Source of the DNA: Bizionia paragorgiae
Lineage (GTDB): Bacteria > Bacteroidota > Bacteroidia > Flavobacteriales > Flavobacteriaceae
Direction: 5' to 3'
NCBI RefSeq assembly: GCF_900107625.1
Contig: NZ_FNQK01000010.1
Location: forward strand, 1 to 64,000
Length of the DNA stretch: 64,000 nucleotides
The notes beneath the pieces were generated by a model that was not told the DNA's origin, made no database searches, and worked only from the letters and a program-made list of their open reading frames with translations. Positions 18,289 to 26,927 of this stretch are shown one piece after another (the first letter of the stretch is position 1; each line of letters starts with the position of its first letter). The translations under genes were made by a program, and so were the position numbers.

Positions 18289-19050
18289 TTGAAGATTACA
18301 TTTTTAGGCACCGGAACGTCTCAAGGTATTCCTGTTATTGGAAGCACACATCCTGTATGTTTAAGTGAAAACTTTAAAGATAAACGCCTCCGAGTTTCGG
18401 TTTTAGTAGAGTGGGATAACTATACTTATGTTATAGATTGTGGTCCCGATTTTAGAACGCAAATGATTCGCGCCAACTGTGGTCGTATTGACGGGGTGAT
18501 TTTCACCCATGAGCACGCCGATCATACCGCGGGTTTAGATGATATTAGACCTTACTTTTTTAGGCAGGGTGATATTCCTATATATGCCCACCAACGGGTT
18601 CTAGGAGAGTTACGTCGTCGTTTCGATTATATTTTTGCTACCGAAAATAAGTACCCTGGAGTACCCAGTGTGATAGAGAACGAAGTGAAAAACGAGCCTT
18701 TTATGTTGCATAATATGCAGGTAGTTCCCATTGAAGGCTACCACTATAAGTTGCAAGTTTTTGGCTATCGTTTTGATAGGTTTGCTTATCTCACCGACAT
18801 GAAAACCATTTCAGAAACCGAATTGGAAAAACTTAAAAACCTTGACGTTCTAGTTATAAACGCCTTACGTGAAGAAGAGCATATTTCACATTTTAATTTA
18901 GAACAAGCTTTAGAAATTATTACTAAATTACAGCCCAAAAAAGCCTACTTAACACATATTAGTCATCATTTAGGTTTCCATGATGACGTTGAAAGCCGAT
19001 TGCCTGAAAACGTGTTTCTAGCTTACGACGAATTACAAATAACACTATAA
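18289..19050 (+). CDS. MBL-fold metal-dependent hydrolase (PhnP-like)
   Basis: About 253 residues from the TTG at 18289; the frame opens at a GTG at 18271. N-terminus KITFLGTGTSQGIPVIG and the metal motif FTHEHADHTAGLDD (HxHxDH) are typical of PhnP-like phosphodiesterases in the metallo-beta-lactamase fold; further His ligands are in YLTHISHHLGFH. The early Cys in HPVCLSEN is also seen in PhnP relatives. The natural substrate is unknown; cyclic or linear phosphodiesters are likely. The next gene follows after 24 bases and may be cotranscribed. Confidence 0.88.
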   Translation: MKITFLGTGTSQGIPVIGSTHPVCLSENFKDKRLRVSVLVEWDNYTYVIDCGPDFRTQMIRANCGRIDGVIFTHEHADHTAGLDDIRPYFFRQGDIPIYAHQRVLGELRRRFDYIFATENKYPGVPSVIENEVKNEPFMLHNMQVVPIEGYHYKLQVFGYRFDRFAYLTDMKTISETELEKLKNLDVLVINALREEEHISHFNLEQALEIITKLQPKKAYLTHISHHLGFHDDVESRLPENVFLAYDELQITL

Positions 19051-19074
19051 CTAATTAGAGATTACCATAGCCTT

Positions 19075-19572
19075 ATGAAGAACAAAATATTTATGTACTT
19101 GTTTATTTTTACGCTGTTAATACTATTGTTTCAGTATATGACATCTAAACAGGTGTTTGATGACAGCAATAAAACGGTAGCGAGTTACAAAGCACAAACT
19201 GAAAAATATAAAGACTCTATTGTTGCCCTAAACAACAAAATAACTGATCTTTCATTATTTGATATCGAGTGGAATGACCCGGCTTTATCTTATTTTGAAG
19301 ATAGTGGTTATAACGTTTCACAATTATTACCATTAATTAAAGATGGTTTATATCAGCAAAACGAAACAAAAGGTCAGCACCCTTTAATTCCTTACGCATC
19401 TAGCGAAGGGAATAGAATGCAGATTAATTCGATTAGAATATTAAATCACAAATGGATTATTTGCAACTTTACCGATGGAGAGTTTTCTGGTGAATTGTTT
19501 ATTAAATATTTTATTGACGATAATAGCCAATTAGAATATATAGTAGAAGACTCGTTTTTGTACCGTATGTAA
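19075..19572 (+). CDS. Membrane-anchored protein of unknown function
   Basis: A 165-residue protein with one N-terminal hydrophobic segment (residues ~5-22, FMYLFIFTLLILLFQYM), then a short predicted coiled coil (YKAQTEKYKDSIVALNNKIT, ~40-60), and a mixed alpha/beta domain ending VEDSFLYRM. This layout suggests a periplasmic or extracytoplasmic domain tethered to the inner membrane. It follows the MBL hydrolase by 24 bases and converges on the esterase gene. I do not recognise a family with known function. Confidence 0.8.
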   Translation: MKNKIFMYLFIFTLLILLFQYMTSKQVFDDSNKTVASYKAQTEKYKDSIVALNNKITDLSLFDIEWNDPALSYFEDSGYNVSQLLPLIKDGLYQQNETKGQHPLIPYASSEGNRMQINSIRILNHKWIICNFTDGEFSGELFIKYFIDDNSQLEYIVEDSFLYRM

Positions 19573-19607
19573 AAAAAATAGTGCCTAAAAAAAGGGCTAA
19601 TAGTTCG

Positions 19608-20255
19608 TTACAATTTGTTTTTTAACCACTCTTTAAGCTCATAGAAATTTTGTGGAGCAACACCGTGACCTACAGGGAATTCATTGTATTTATGTTTAAT
19701 ATCTAAAGCCTTTAAAAACACTGGGTTTTGTCGTGCCCAATCTATAGGAATGACCTGATCCACTGTACCATGAGAACTGTAGATATCTAAATGTGCATAG
19801 GCTTCCTTAGGTTTTAATGTAAAGAGGTCCTCGTTTACATACCCACTAAGAGCAATTACATTTTTAATTTTCTCAGGGTAGGTTAGGGCGACGGCATAAC
19901 TTAGTATAGTACCTTGACTAAAACCTAATAGTGATACACTATCTTTATTTACAGGGTATGTTTGTATTAAATCATCTATAAATTTAGCGATTACATCTCT
20001 AGATAGTATAGCTTGTTCATTGTCACTCCATTTTCCTTTTTCTGCATCAAAATTAATAGCATACCATGCATTTCCATAAGGTTGCATAGGGTAGGGTGCA
20101 CGGGCAGAAACAATAAAAAGCTCTTCAGGCAGTTCTGAGGCGAAAGAAAACAAATCGTTTTCATCACTTCCATAACCATGAAGAAGAATTAGTAGGGGCG
20201 CATTTTCTTTTAAAGAAGATTCACGTACGATATGATGTAAAGAGAGCTGAGACAT
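19608..20255 (-). CDS. Alpha/beta hydrolase, phospholipase/carboxylesterase family
   Basis: A 215-residue serine hydrolase. The nucleophile is the Ser in LLGFSQGTI (GxSxG); the acid is the Asp in SHGTVDQVIP and the base the His in FPVGHGVAP. The oxyanion region is ILLHGYGSDENDLF. Size and motifs match the YpfH/acyl-protein-thioesterase-like carboxylesterases. There is no signal peptide, so it is cytoplasmic and acts on small esters or acyl chains, substrate unknown. It is the last gene of a four-gene unit, with one base between it and the DUF4870 gene. Confidence 0.9.
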   Translation of the reverse strand: MSQLSLHHIVRESSLKENAPLLILLHGYGSDENDLFSFASELPEELFIVSARAPYPMQPYGNAWYAINFDAEKGKWSDNEQAILSRDVIAKFIDDLIQTYPVNKDSVSLLGFSQGTILSYAVALTYPEKIKNVIALSGYVNEDLFTLKPKEAYAHLDIYSSHGTVDQVIPIDWARQNPVFLKALDIKHKYNEFPVGHGVAPQNFYELKEWLKNKL

Positions 20256-20256
20256 A

Positions 20257-20589
20257 TTATTTACCTAAATTTTTAAAGAAGTTTTGATAGAATCTTCCTA
20301 TTAATGGGATTTCTTGAGTTTTACCAGTGGCAGCCATTATAACGCCATAAAAAAACAGAATACCAAAGCCTATCCAAAATCCGATAGAGATTAGCCAACT
20401 ATCAAATTGCCCAATAAAATACCCTAGAATAAGATAAGTAGAACATAGCCCTAGTCCTTGGCGAATGTGAAAAGCGGCAAATTCATTTTTCTTATCGTTA
20501 TTTAATATAAGTGCTATTACAGAACCTATTATTGTTAAATAGCTAATAATAGCCATGGTCTTTCCTTGCTCAATAGTGTTATTATCCAT
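20257..20589 (-). CDS. DUF4870 family membrane protein
   Basis: A 110-residue protein with about three hydrophobic segments (MAIISYLTIIGSVIALIL, LGLCSTYLILGYFIG, IGFWIGFGILFFYGVIMAAT) and the signature FAAFHIRQGLGL. It belongs to the DUF4870/TIC20-like small membrane proteins; no established bacterial role. It is embedded between the dihydroorotase-like gene (three bases away) and the esterase gene in the same operon. Confidence 0.85.
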   Translation of the reverse strand: MDNNTIEQGKTMAIISYLTIIGSVIALILNNDKKNEFAAFHIRQGLGLCSTYLILGYFIGQFDSWLISIGFWIGFGILFFYGVIMAATGKTQEIPLIGRFYQNFFKNLGK

Positions 20590-20592
20590 AAT

Positions 20593-21843
20593 TTATAAAC
20601 TCAATTTTTTATTTGCTATAATCCCATAAACCGAACCTTTTAAGTCCGTATTTAAAAACAGGCTATTCTTAGATTTAGAAACGATATGCTCCTCACTAAA
20701 AGTATATTTTGTATCGGGGTTGAATAAGGTTAGGTTGGCTAATTCGCCAATATTTAAGCTTGAATTCTCAAGGCCAAAACGGGACTTCCCTTTGGTTAAT
20801 AATCCAATGGTTTTTTTTGTCGAAAATAAGGTTTGAAGCGCTCCGAAGGCACTTTCTAAACCGATTGTGCCGTAAGCCGCTTGTTCGAATTCTACTTTTT
20901 TATCTTCAATCGTAACAGGATTATGGTCACTAGTAACCATATCTATTGTGCCGTCTTTTACTCCTTCAATTAAAGCTTCTATATCTTTCTGGGTGCGCAA
21001 TGGAGGATTTACCTTGTAAACCGTGTCAAAATCGCTTAACACCTCGTCAGAAAATAAAAGGTTATGAATAGCCACACTACAGGTAACGTCCAATTTCTTT
21101 TTCTTCGCTTCACGAATTAATTCTACCGATTCGGCAGTAGAGATGGTTGGAATGTGTAATTTTCCGTTGGTATATTCTAAAATATATAAATCTCTTGCTA
21201 TCTGTAAGGCTTCGGCTAAATTAGGGTTCCCTTTAAGCCCCAAGGAAGTGCTCATTACATTTTCGTTCATAACACCTAGTCCTGCAATACGTTTTTCTTG
21301 AGGAAAGGAGCATACCAAGCCGTCAAAATTGCTAGCATATTGCAAGGCGATTTTTAGTAGATTGGGATTACTAATAGGTGTTTTATAATCTGAAAAAGCA
21401 ACAGCTCCAGCAGTCTTCATATCGTAAAGCTCGGCCAAGTCCACACTCTCACTGTTTTTAGTCAAAGCACCAATTGGGAGTAAGGTTACCGCGTTATTCT
21501 GAGCTTTAGAATTCACGAAAAAGATATCCGAATTAGAATCGATTACAGGGTGGGTGTTTGCTTGCATGGCAACGCTTGTAAAACCTGATTTCGCAGCTGT
21601 TTTAAGTCCGTTAGCAATGGTTTCACGATCCTCGAATCCTGGTTCGCCAAAACAAACACTACTATCGAACCAGCCTTGAGAAACATGTAAATTATCTAAA
21701 ACGAGTTCTTTGTAGTTGTTAGGGTTTTCTAATGGTGTACCAATTTTAGAGATTTTCCCTTTTTCGATTAAAATATCTTGTGTGCTATTATGAAAATCAC
21801 TTTTTGTGTCAATTATAAAGGCCGATTTTATAAGTAAATTCAT
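20593..21843 (-). CDS. Dihydroorotase-like amidohydrolase, probably catalytically dead
   Basis: A 416-residue protein of the class I dihydroorotase family (pyrimidine synthesis). The metal-binding HxH of active enzymes is replaced: where DxHxH is expected this protein has DSSVC (residues 60-64), just before FGEPGFEDRE. The His normally in HVSTAESV is a Thr (TISTAESV). The region usually CEVTPHHL reads CSVAIHNL, and SDHNP retains the later Asp-His. Losing three metal ligands suggests a pseudo-enzyme, as known for dihydroorotase-like partners of aspartate transcarbamoylase. Its ATG overlaps the end of the BatA-like gene, so translation is coupled. An active dihydroorotase must lie elsewhere. 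Confidence 0.85.
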   Translation of the reverse strand: MNLLIKSAFIIDTKSDFHNSTQDILIEKGKISKIGTPLENPNNYKELVLDNLHVSQGWFDSSVCFGEPGFEDRETIANGLKTAAKSGFTSVAMQANTHPVIDSNSDIFFVNSKAQNNAVTLLPIGALTKNSESVDLAELYDMKTAGAVAFSDYKTPISNPNLLKIALQYASNFDGLVCSFPQEKRIAGLGVMNENVMSTSLGLKGNPNLAEALQIARDLYILEYTNGKLHIPTISTAESVELIREAKKKKLDVTCSVAIHNLLFSDEVLSDFDTVYKVNPPLRTQKDIEALIEGVKDGTIDMVTSDHNPVTIEDKKVEFEQAAYGTIGLESAFGALQTLFSTKKTIGLLTKGKSRFGLENSSLNIGELANLTLFNPDTKYTFSEEHIVSKSKNSLFLNTDLKGSVYGIIANKKLSL

Positions 21844-23768
21844 TTAAAATATTTTAAGATAAGCAGTTCGATAATTAAAAGTATGATTGCAAAAATAACA
21901 AACCATTTCCATAGTGCATTTACTTTGTAATCATTTTTTATGGTATTAAAAACATCACGTATAGTAGTTGATACAGACACACCCTCTAAAGTGCTTAAAT
22001 CATGATAGTTTAAGATGCTTTCGTCTCGACTAAAATTATAACTTACGTTAAGTAGAGGTGAAGCGTCATTTTGTACACTATATATACCCGAACGCGATGG
22101 TGTGTCGCTCGTAGTAATAGATACTTTGTTATTAAAATAATGTTGCTGTGGAATGCTATTCCCATCGGCATTCACTAAGGTTAAAACACGATCCTTTTGT
22201 AGTGTGGTTTTAACATCAAAGCTATTTTCTTCACCAATAGTAAAGTATAAATTTGGAAGCTTTAAACTACGTTTAGCAATGTTGTAAAATGTAGGGACAA
22301 TTAAATTTATAGACTGGAATGTGGAATGCTCCGTATTTAGTGCTGCAGTAAATACAAAAGTGTTATTTTTTTCAGACAAGAATGGAGAACCATCTTCGAA
22401 TAGCAATACTTGAGACGCTCCATTTAGTACTTTATTGTAATAAGAATTTACTTTTGGATATTGAAAATTGTTCACTTCCTTTTCGAACACCCCATTATTG
22501 TAAATAGGATGTGAATAATTTATACGAGTAAGGCGTTTTTCTGAATTTACTTTCTTAGTAAATAGATTTAAGTTATTGTTTAAAAAGAAGTTGTTATAAC
22601 TTTGTAAATCAGTATTTTCGTTAGGAATAATAATTAGGTTTCCACCACTGCTTTTAAACGCTTTTAGAGCAGTACTTAACGCACTTGGAATGTCTGTCAA
22701 TTCATTTAAAACAATTAAATTCTGATTAGATATTAGACCATAGTTTAAGTTGTTAATTGATGAAGATGTATAGTTGAATTCATCATTTGTAAATAATCGT
22801 TTTAAAAAGGAATCGCTAGCTTCATTAATACTTAAAACATGAATAGGTTCTGGTGAATTAATATTAAAAAACAGACTGTTATCGAATTGTAAACTGGTGT
22901 CGCTAATAGTCACTTTTCCATTAATAACCGTGTTGTTGGGTAGGGTGAATACGGTGGTAGTTTCTCCTTGAAAGCTCACGGCTGTTTTTGCTAATAGTTG
23001 TTCATTATTATACAATGAAACTGGAAGGTTTTGCACCGCCTCACCGGAATTTTTAAGAAAAACCGTTAGTTCTAAATAGGAAGGCGTTTGTTTTGTTATA
23101 GCCAGAGAATCTAGTACTATATTATTTTTGTTAATCGGTTTTAACTGTACTAAATGTGTTGTAATGGTGCTATCGTTTACAATAGATAATGGTTTGCCTT
23201 TGGCTTGAAAATCACTAATAACCACTAAATTTTTAATGGTAATTTTTGCATCTGAAAAATACGTTTTGCTTTTTAAAAAAGCCGACTCATAATCCAGTTG
23301 ATTAGTGGCGTAATCAATAGCCAGGAGATCGTTTGTAATACCTTTTATAGTGGTATCCCTAAAGGAATCATCGTTTGTTACTAGTGATACGGTCTCGTTT
23401 TCAGGAATCGTAGCGATAAGGTCTTGCACGGCACGTTTTAATAAAGCGCCTTGGCTGCCTTTAGTTTCCATACTAAAAGAGTTATCTAAAAAGATAACGG
23501 TCTCTCTCTCTACGTTTATAGTATTTGTTTTTGAGGTGTAAGGTTGCGCAAATGCTAAAATAACAGCTGCTAATATCCCCATTCGGGTTAATAAAATAAG
23601 CCACTTCTTAATTTGTGAGCTTTTTCGCGTTTGCAACTGTACCTTTTTTAAAAAGGCCACATTTGTAAAGGCTTCTTTTTTAAACTTACGTAACTGAAAT
23701 AAATGGACTATAATAGGGATTAGCAGTAGGAGTAAGGCGTAAAGAAGTTCTGGGTTTTTAAACTGCAT
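21840..23768 (-). CDS. BatA/aerotolerance-type membrane protein with von Willebrand A-like domain
   Basis: A 642-residue protein opening with the BatA N-terminal signature: FKNPELLYALLLLLIPIIVH, two membrane segments, and FKKEAFTNVAFL between them. A vWA-like domain follows (TVIFLDNSFSMETKG, a MIDAS-like DxSxS at residues ~90-100), then a long periplasmic beta-rich region, and a final membrane segment (WKWFVIFAIILLIIELLIL). The role of such proteins is unclear; Bat proteins are linked to stress tolerance together with MoxR ATPases, none of which is in view. It is first of the operon that continues into the dihydroorotase-like gene with a 4-base overlap. Confidence 0.85.
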   Translation of the reverse strand: MQFKNPELLYALLLLLIPIIVHLFQLRKFKKEAFTNVAFLKKVQLQTRKSSQIKKWLILLTRMGILAAVILAFAQPYTSKTNTINVERETVIFLDNSFSMETKGSQGALLKRAVQDLIATIPENETVSLVTNDDSFRDTTIKGITNDLLAIDYATNQLDYESAFLKSKTYFSDAKITIKNLVVISDFQAKGKPLSIVNDSTITTHLVQLKPINKNNIVLDSLAITKQTPSYLELTVFLKNSGEAVQNLPVSLYNNEQLLAKTAVSFQGETTTVFTLPNNTVINGKVTISDTSLQFDNSLFFNINSPEPIHVLSINEASDSFLKRLFTNDEFNYTSSSINNLNYGLISNQNLIVLNELTDIPSALSTALKAFKSSGGNLIIIPNENTDLQSYNNFFLNNNLNLFTKKVNSEKRLTRINYSHPIYNNGVFEKEVNNFQYPKVNSYYNKVLNGASQVLLFEDGSPFLSEKNNTFVFTAALNTEHSTFQSINLIVPTFYNIAKRSLKLPNLYFTIGEENSFDVKTTLQKDRVLTLVNADGNSIPQQHYFNNKVSITTSDTPSRSGIYSVQNDASPLLNVSYNFSRDESILNYHDLSTLEGVSVSTTIRDVFNTIKNDYKVNALWKWFVIFAIILLIIELLILKYFK

Positions 23769-23821
23769 TGCTAATTTTGATTAAAACAAATATAGAAAAT
23801 GAATTGTAATTTAGTTAGCCT

Positions 23822-24829
23822 TTAGCAAAAGAAAAAATAATCGGTCATCGATTGCTTTTTAGCGCTTTTAAAATAAGATGTAATGCGGTCCTGTTCTTCA
23901 GGATTGGCAACACTAATAATACATTGTGGTTTTGTTAAATGAGTTATACTATTTACAGCTTTCATTTCTTGCTCGTAAATGTGTTTACCAATTTTTTTAG
24001 GATTATTACAGACCCATTGGAAAGGTACCTCTAATTGAATCAGGCGTTGTGCAATTTGTTTCCCTCTTTTACCCGCTCCCCAAAGTACCAAAGGACGATT
24101 ACTGTCTTTATTTAACTTTAAAAAATAATGTAATTTTATATCTATAAAACTATTTTGCGCATAATTCGTATCTGTTCGCGATGCTCTAGAGCCGTAGTCA
24201 CGCCAGTAGTGCAACACAGTGTCGCAAGGAATAACTTTTAAATTATGCTCATAAAATCTGAAGGTTAAATCGTAATCTTCAGGATACCGATCACTATTAA
24301 ATGCACCAACCCGATCAAAGTCCTTTTTAAAAACCATCCAACAGGGAGAGGGAATAACACATTCTTTATAAATCTCATTATAATTACTTCCGGTACGTGT
24401 TAATTGATTCAACCAGTTTTCATACTTCCGATACCCATCACTAATACCATCTTCAGAAAAATAATGAACTAATCCTGTAGCAACATGTTGTTCGCCATGG
24501 GGTAGTAGTTTATTAACTAAGGTGTCAATTTTTAACTGGTGCATCACATCATCGCTATCCATTCTCGTAATAAAGACTCCTTGGGCTTGGGTGTAGGCCA
24601 ATTGAAGCGCAGGGATAATACCAGAGCCTTTATTTCTAAAAAGCTTTATTCTTGGTTCTTTAGTAGAAAAGGATTGCACAAGATTGTAGCTGGTATCTGT
24701 AGAATGATCGTCGACTATAATTAATTCCCAATTGGTATAGGTCTGATTTATAATAGACTCCAAGCATTCAGCAAGATACTGATCTGTATTTTTAAATGGA
24801 ATGAGTATACTAACTAATGGGTTTTGCAT
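23822..24829 (-). CDS. Family 2 glycosyltransferase with C-terminal nucleotide-binding-like domain
   Basis: About 335 residues from the ATG at 24829 (MQNPLVSILIPFKN); the frame is open to 24907, but the extra 26 residues lie upstream of the usual GT-A start. The GT-A fold shows SILIPFKN, QTYTNWELIIVDDHS and the metal-binding DSDD in ITRMDSDDV. After ~240 residues comes a segment with the Rossmann-like glycine motif WGAGKRGKQIAQRL and CIISVANPEEQD, which is not part of the standard GT2 domain. Donor and acceptor are unknown. The gene is divergent from the M61 peptidase. Confidence 0.87.
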   Translation of the reverse strand: MQNPLVSILIPFKNTDQYLAECLESIINQTYTNWELIIVDDHSTDTSYNLVQSFSTKEPRIKLFRNKGSGIIPALQLAYTQAQGVFITRMDSDDVMHQLKIDTLVNKLLPHGEQHVATGLVHYFSEDGISDGYRKYENWLNQLTRTGSNYNEIYKECVIPSPCWMVFKKDFDRVGAFNSDRYPEDYDLTFRFYEHNLKVIPCDTVLHYWRDYGSRASRTDTNYAQNSFIDIKLHYFLKLNKDSNRPLVLWGAGKRGKQIAQRLIQLEVPFQWVCNNPKKIGKHIYEQEMKAVNSITHLTKPQCIISVANPEEQDRITSYFKSAKKQSMTDYFFFC

Positions 24830-24889
24830 ACGCGAATTTAAGGAAACAATTTTTAACAAAAACTTAAGTAATAACCATGTAACATAATT

Positions 24890-24897
24890 TATTTTTG
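24890..24897 (+). promoter_or_regulatory. -7 promoter box of the M61 peptidase gene
   Basis: TATTTTTG matches TAnnTTTG. The predicted start of transcription (~24903) leaves room for either ATG (24912 or 24939); the second gives a normal lipoprotein signal. Confidence 0.45.
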
Positions 24898-24938
24898 AGC
24901 GTCTCATTGTAATGAGATATCAACTTAAATTAAAAAGA

Positions 24939-26840
24939 ATGAAGAAAATTGTATTGACCACGGTAGCACTAAGTATGTTACTTGTTGGGTGTAACACAGC
25001 AAAAACAGCACATGTCTCTGGAGACGACTTGGCTGTTACTAATCCTATTGAAACAGCCTTGGATCTTACTAAAGTTGTAAATGATAAAGTACCTGTAACT
25101 ATAAACCCAGGCCGCTTTACAACAGAAACAGTAACTTATAGATTACCAAGAGTAGTACAAGGGACCTATTCGGTAAGTGATTTCGGGAAGTATGTAGACG
25201 ATTTTAAAGCAATAGATTATAATGGTAATGTGTTACCATCAACTAAAGTAGATACCAACACTTGGACGATAACAAATGCTTCTCAATTAGATAAAATTGA
25301 ATATTATGTTAACGATACTTTCGATATTGAAAGTGTTGGAGGAATAGGTGGTGAACAACCGTTTTCTCCTGCAGGAACAAATATTGAAGAAACAAATTAT
25401 GTGTTAAACCTACATGGGTTTATAGGCTATTTTGATTCTTTAAAAAATGCACAATATAAATTAGATGTAATTGCACCAAGTGCGTTTTTAAGAACATCAG
25501 CCTTACAGGAAACCGGATCGACGCTGAGTGATGACGGACAAACGATTACATCGACCTATTTTGCTCCTCGTTATTTTGATATTACCGATAACCCAATGTT
25601 TTATGGGGAATTAGATGTTGAAGAATTTCAAGTAGGTGATATTAAAATTGTTTTAAGTGTGTATTCTCCAAATAAGAAATATACAGCAAGCCAGCTTAAA
25701 GCGGTGATGCATAAAATGATGGAAGCTCAGAAAACGTATATGGGTGATATTAATAGTACACCACGTTACGATATTTATTTATACCTATCAGATGGAGGAG
25801 AAACCTCTCCTAAAGGATTTGGAGCTTTAGAGCACCATACTTCTACAGTGGTGGTTATGCCAGAATCGATGCCAGAAGCAGCGCTTTATGAAAGTATGAT
25901 TGATGTGGTATCTCACGAGTTTTTTCACATCGTTACACCGTTAAGTGTACATTCGGAAGATGTGCACTATTTCGATTACCATTCGCCAAGTTTCTCTAAA
26001 CACTTATGGATGTATGAAGGGGTAACAGAATATTTCGCTACGTTATTTCAAGTTGATCAAGGTTTAGTTACCGAAGCTGATTTTTACGATAAAATTATGG
26101 GGAAAATTCAAGCTGCAGCAGCCATGGACGATACCATGAGTTTTACGGTAATGAGTGAAAATGTATTAGACGAACCGTATGCAGGACAATATTATAATGT
26201 TTATCAAAAAGGAGCATTAATAGGAATGTCTTTAGATATTTTATTACGTGAAGAAAGTAATGGTAACAGAGGTATTTTATCTTTAATGAAAGAATTGTCT
26301 TTAAAATACGGACAAAATAAGCCGTTTGAAGATGATAGTTTATTTGATGAAATTACAGCAATGACTTATCCATCTATAGGAGCATTCTTAAACACGCATG
26401 TAGCAGGTACCACTCCAATAGATTATAATGCACTATTTGCTAAAGTAGGTTTAGAGGTTGTAGAATCTAAAGTAAAAACAAACTACATTCAAAATAACGG
26501 CGTCTTCATTTTTAAACCAGATATGGCTAAGGGAACAATTGCTTTTTCTGAAGCGGTAAAAAACAATAGCTTTTGGACTGAAAACGGAGTGTTACCAGGA
26601 GATGTTATCAAAACAATAGATGGAGAAGAGGTTACATTAGCTACAGCACAAAGCGTATTGTCTAAAGCTTTTGTATGGCAACCAGGAACCGATGTAGATG
26701 TGAGATTAGATCGTAACGGTAAGGAAGTTGTGGTAAAAACAACCTTAACACAATCCTATACAACAGGCGAGGGGTTAAAGGAAATGCCTAATGCAACACA
26801 AGCTCAAAAAGACCTACGTCAAGCTTGGTTAAAAGGGTAG
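24939..26840 (+). CDS. M61 family metallopeptidase with PDZ domain, lipoprotein
   Basis: About 633 residues from the ATG at 24939 (MKKIVLTTVAL), which places a clean lipobox (MLLVGC) after a short signal; an ATG at 24912 would add nine basic residues. The zinc site is HEFFH with the downstream Glu in MYEGVTEYFA, as in glycyl-aminopeptidase-type M61 enzymes. A PDZ domain lies near the C-terminus (NGVLPGDVIKTIDGEEV). It should be an envelope peptidase acting on short or unfolded substrates. It is monocistronic and ends at a strong terminator. Confidence 0.92.
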   Translation: MKKIVLTTVALSMLLVGCNTAKTAHVSGDDLAVTNPIETALDLTKVVNDKVPVTINPGRFTTETVTYRLPRVVQGTYSVSDFGKYVDDFKAIDYNGNVLPSTKVDTNTWTITNASQLDKIEYYVNDTFDIESVGGIGGEQPFSPAGTNIEETNYVLNLHGFIGYFDSLKNAQYKLDVIAPSAFLRTSALQETGSTLSDDGQTITSTYFAPRYFDITDNPMFYGELDVEEFQVGDIKIVLSVYSPNKKYTASQLKAVMHKMMEAQKTYMGDINSTPRYDIYLYLSDGGETSPKGFGALEHHTSTVVVMPESMPEAALYESMIDVVSHEFFHIVTPLSVHSEDVHYFDYHSPSFSKHLWMYEGVTEYFATLFQVDQGLVTEADFYDKIMGKIQAAAAMDDTMSFTVMSENVLDEPYAGQYYNVYQKGALIGMSLDILLREESNGNRGILSLMKELSLKYGQNKPFEDDSLFDEITAMTYPSIGAFLNTHVAGTTPIDYNALFAKVGLEVVESKVKTNYIQNNGVFIFKPDMAKGTIAFSEAVKNNSFWTENGVLPGDVIKTIDGEEVTLATAQSVLSKAFVWQPGTDVDVRLDRNGKEVVVKTTLTQSYTTGEGLKEMPNATQAQKDLRQAWLKG

Positions 26841-26866
26841 TACAAAAATTAAAGTTTTCGTATAAT

Positions 26867-26900
26867 AAAAAAGCCAGATGATTAGTCATCTGGCTTTTTT
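26867..26900. terminator. Bidirectional terminator
   Basis: Perfect arms AAAAAAGCCAGATGA and TCATCTGGCTTTTTT around the loop TTAG, between the convergent M61 and histidine kinase genes. Confidence 0.88.
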
Positions 26901-26927
26901 ATTTCTATATATTTTGTTTTAGATGGG

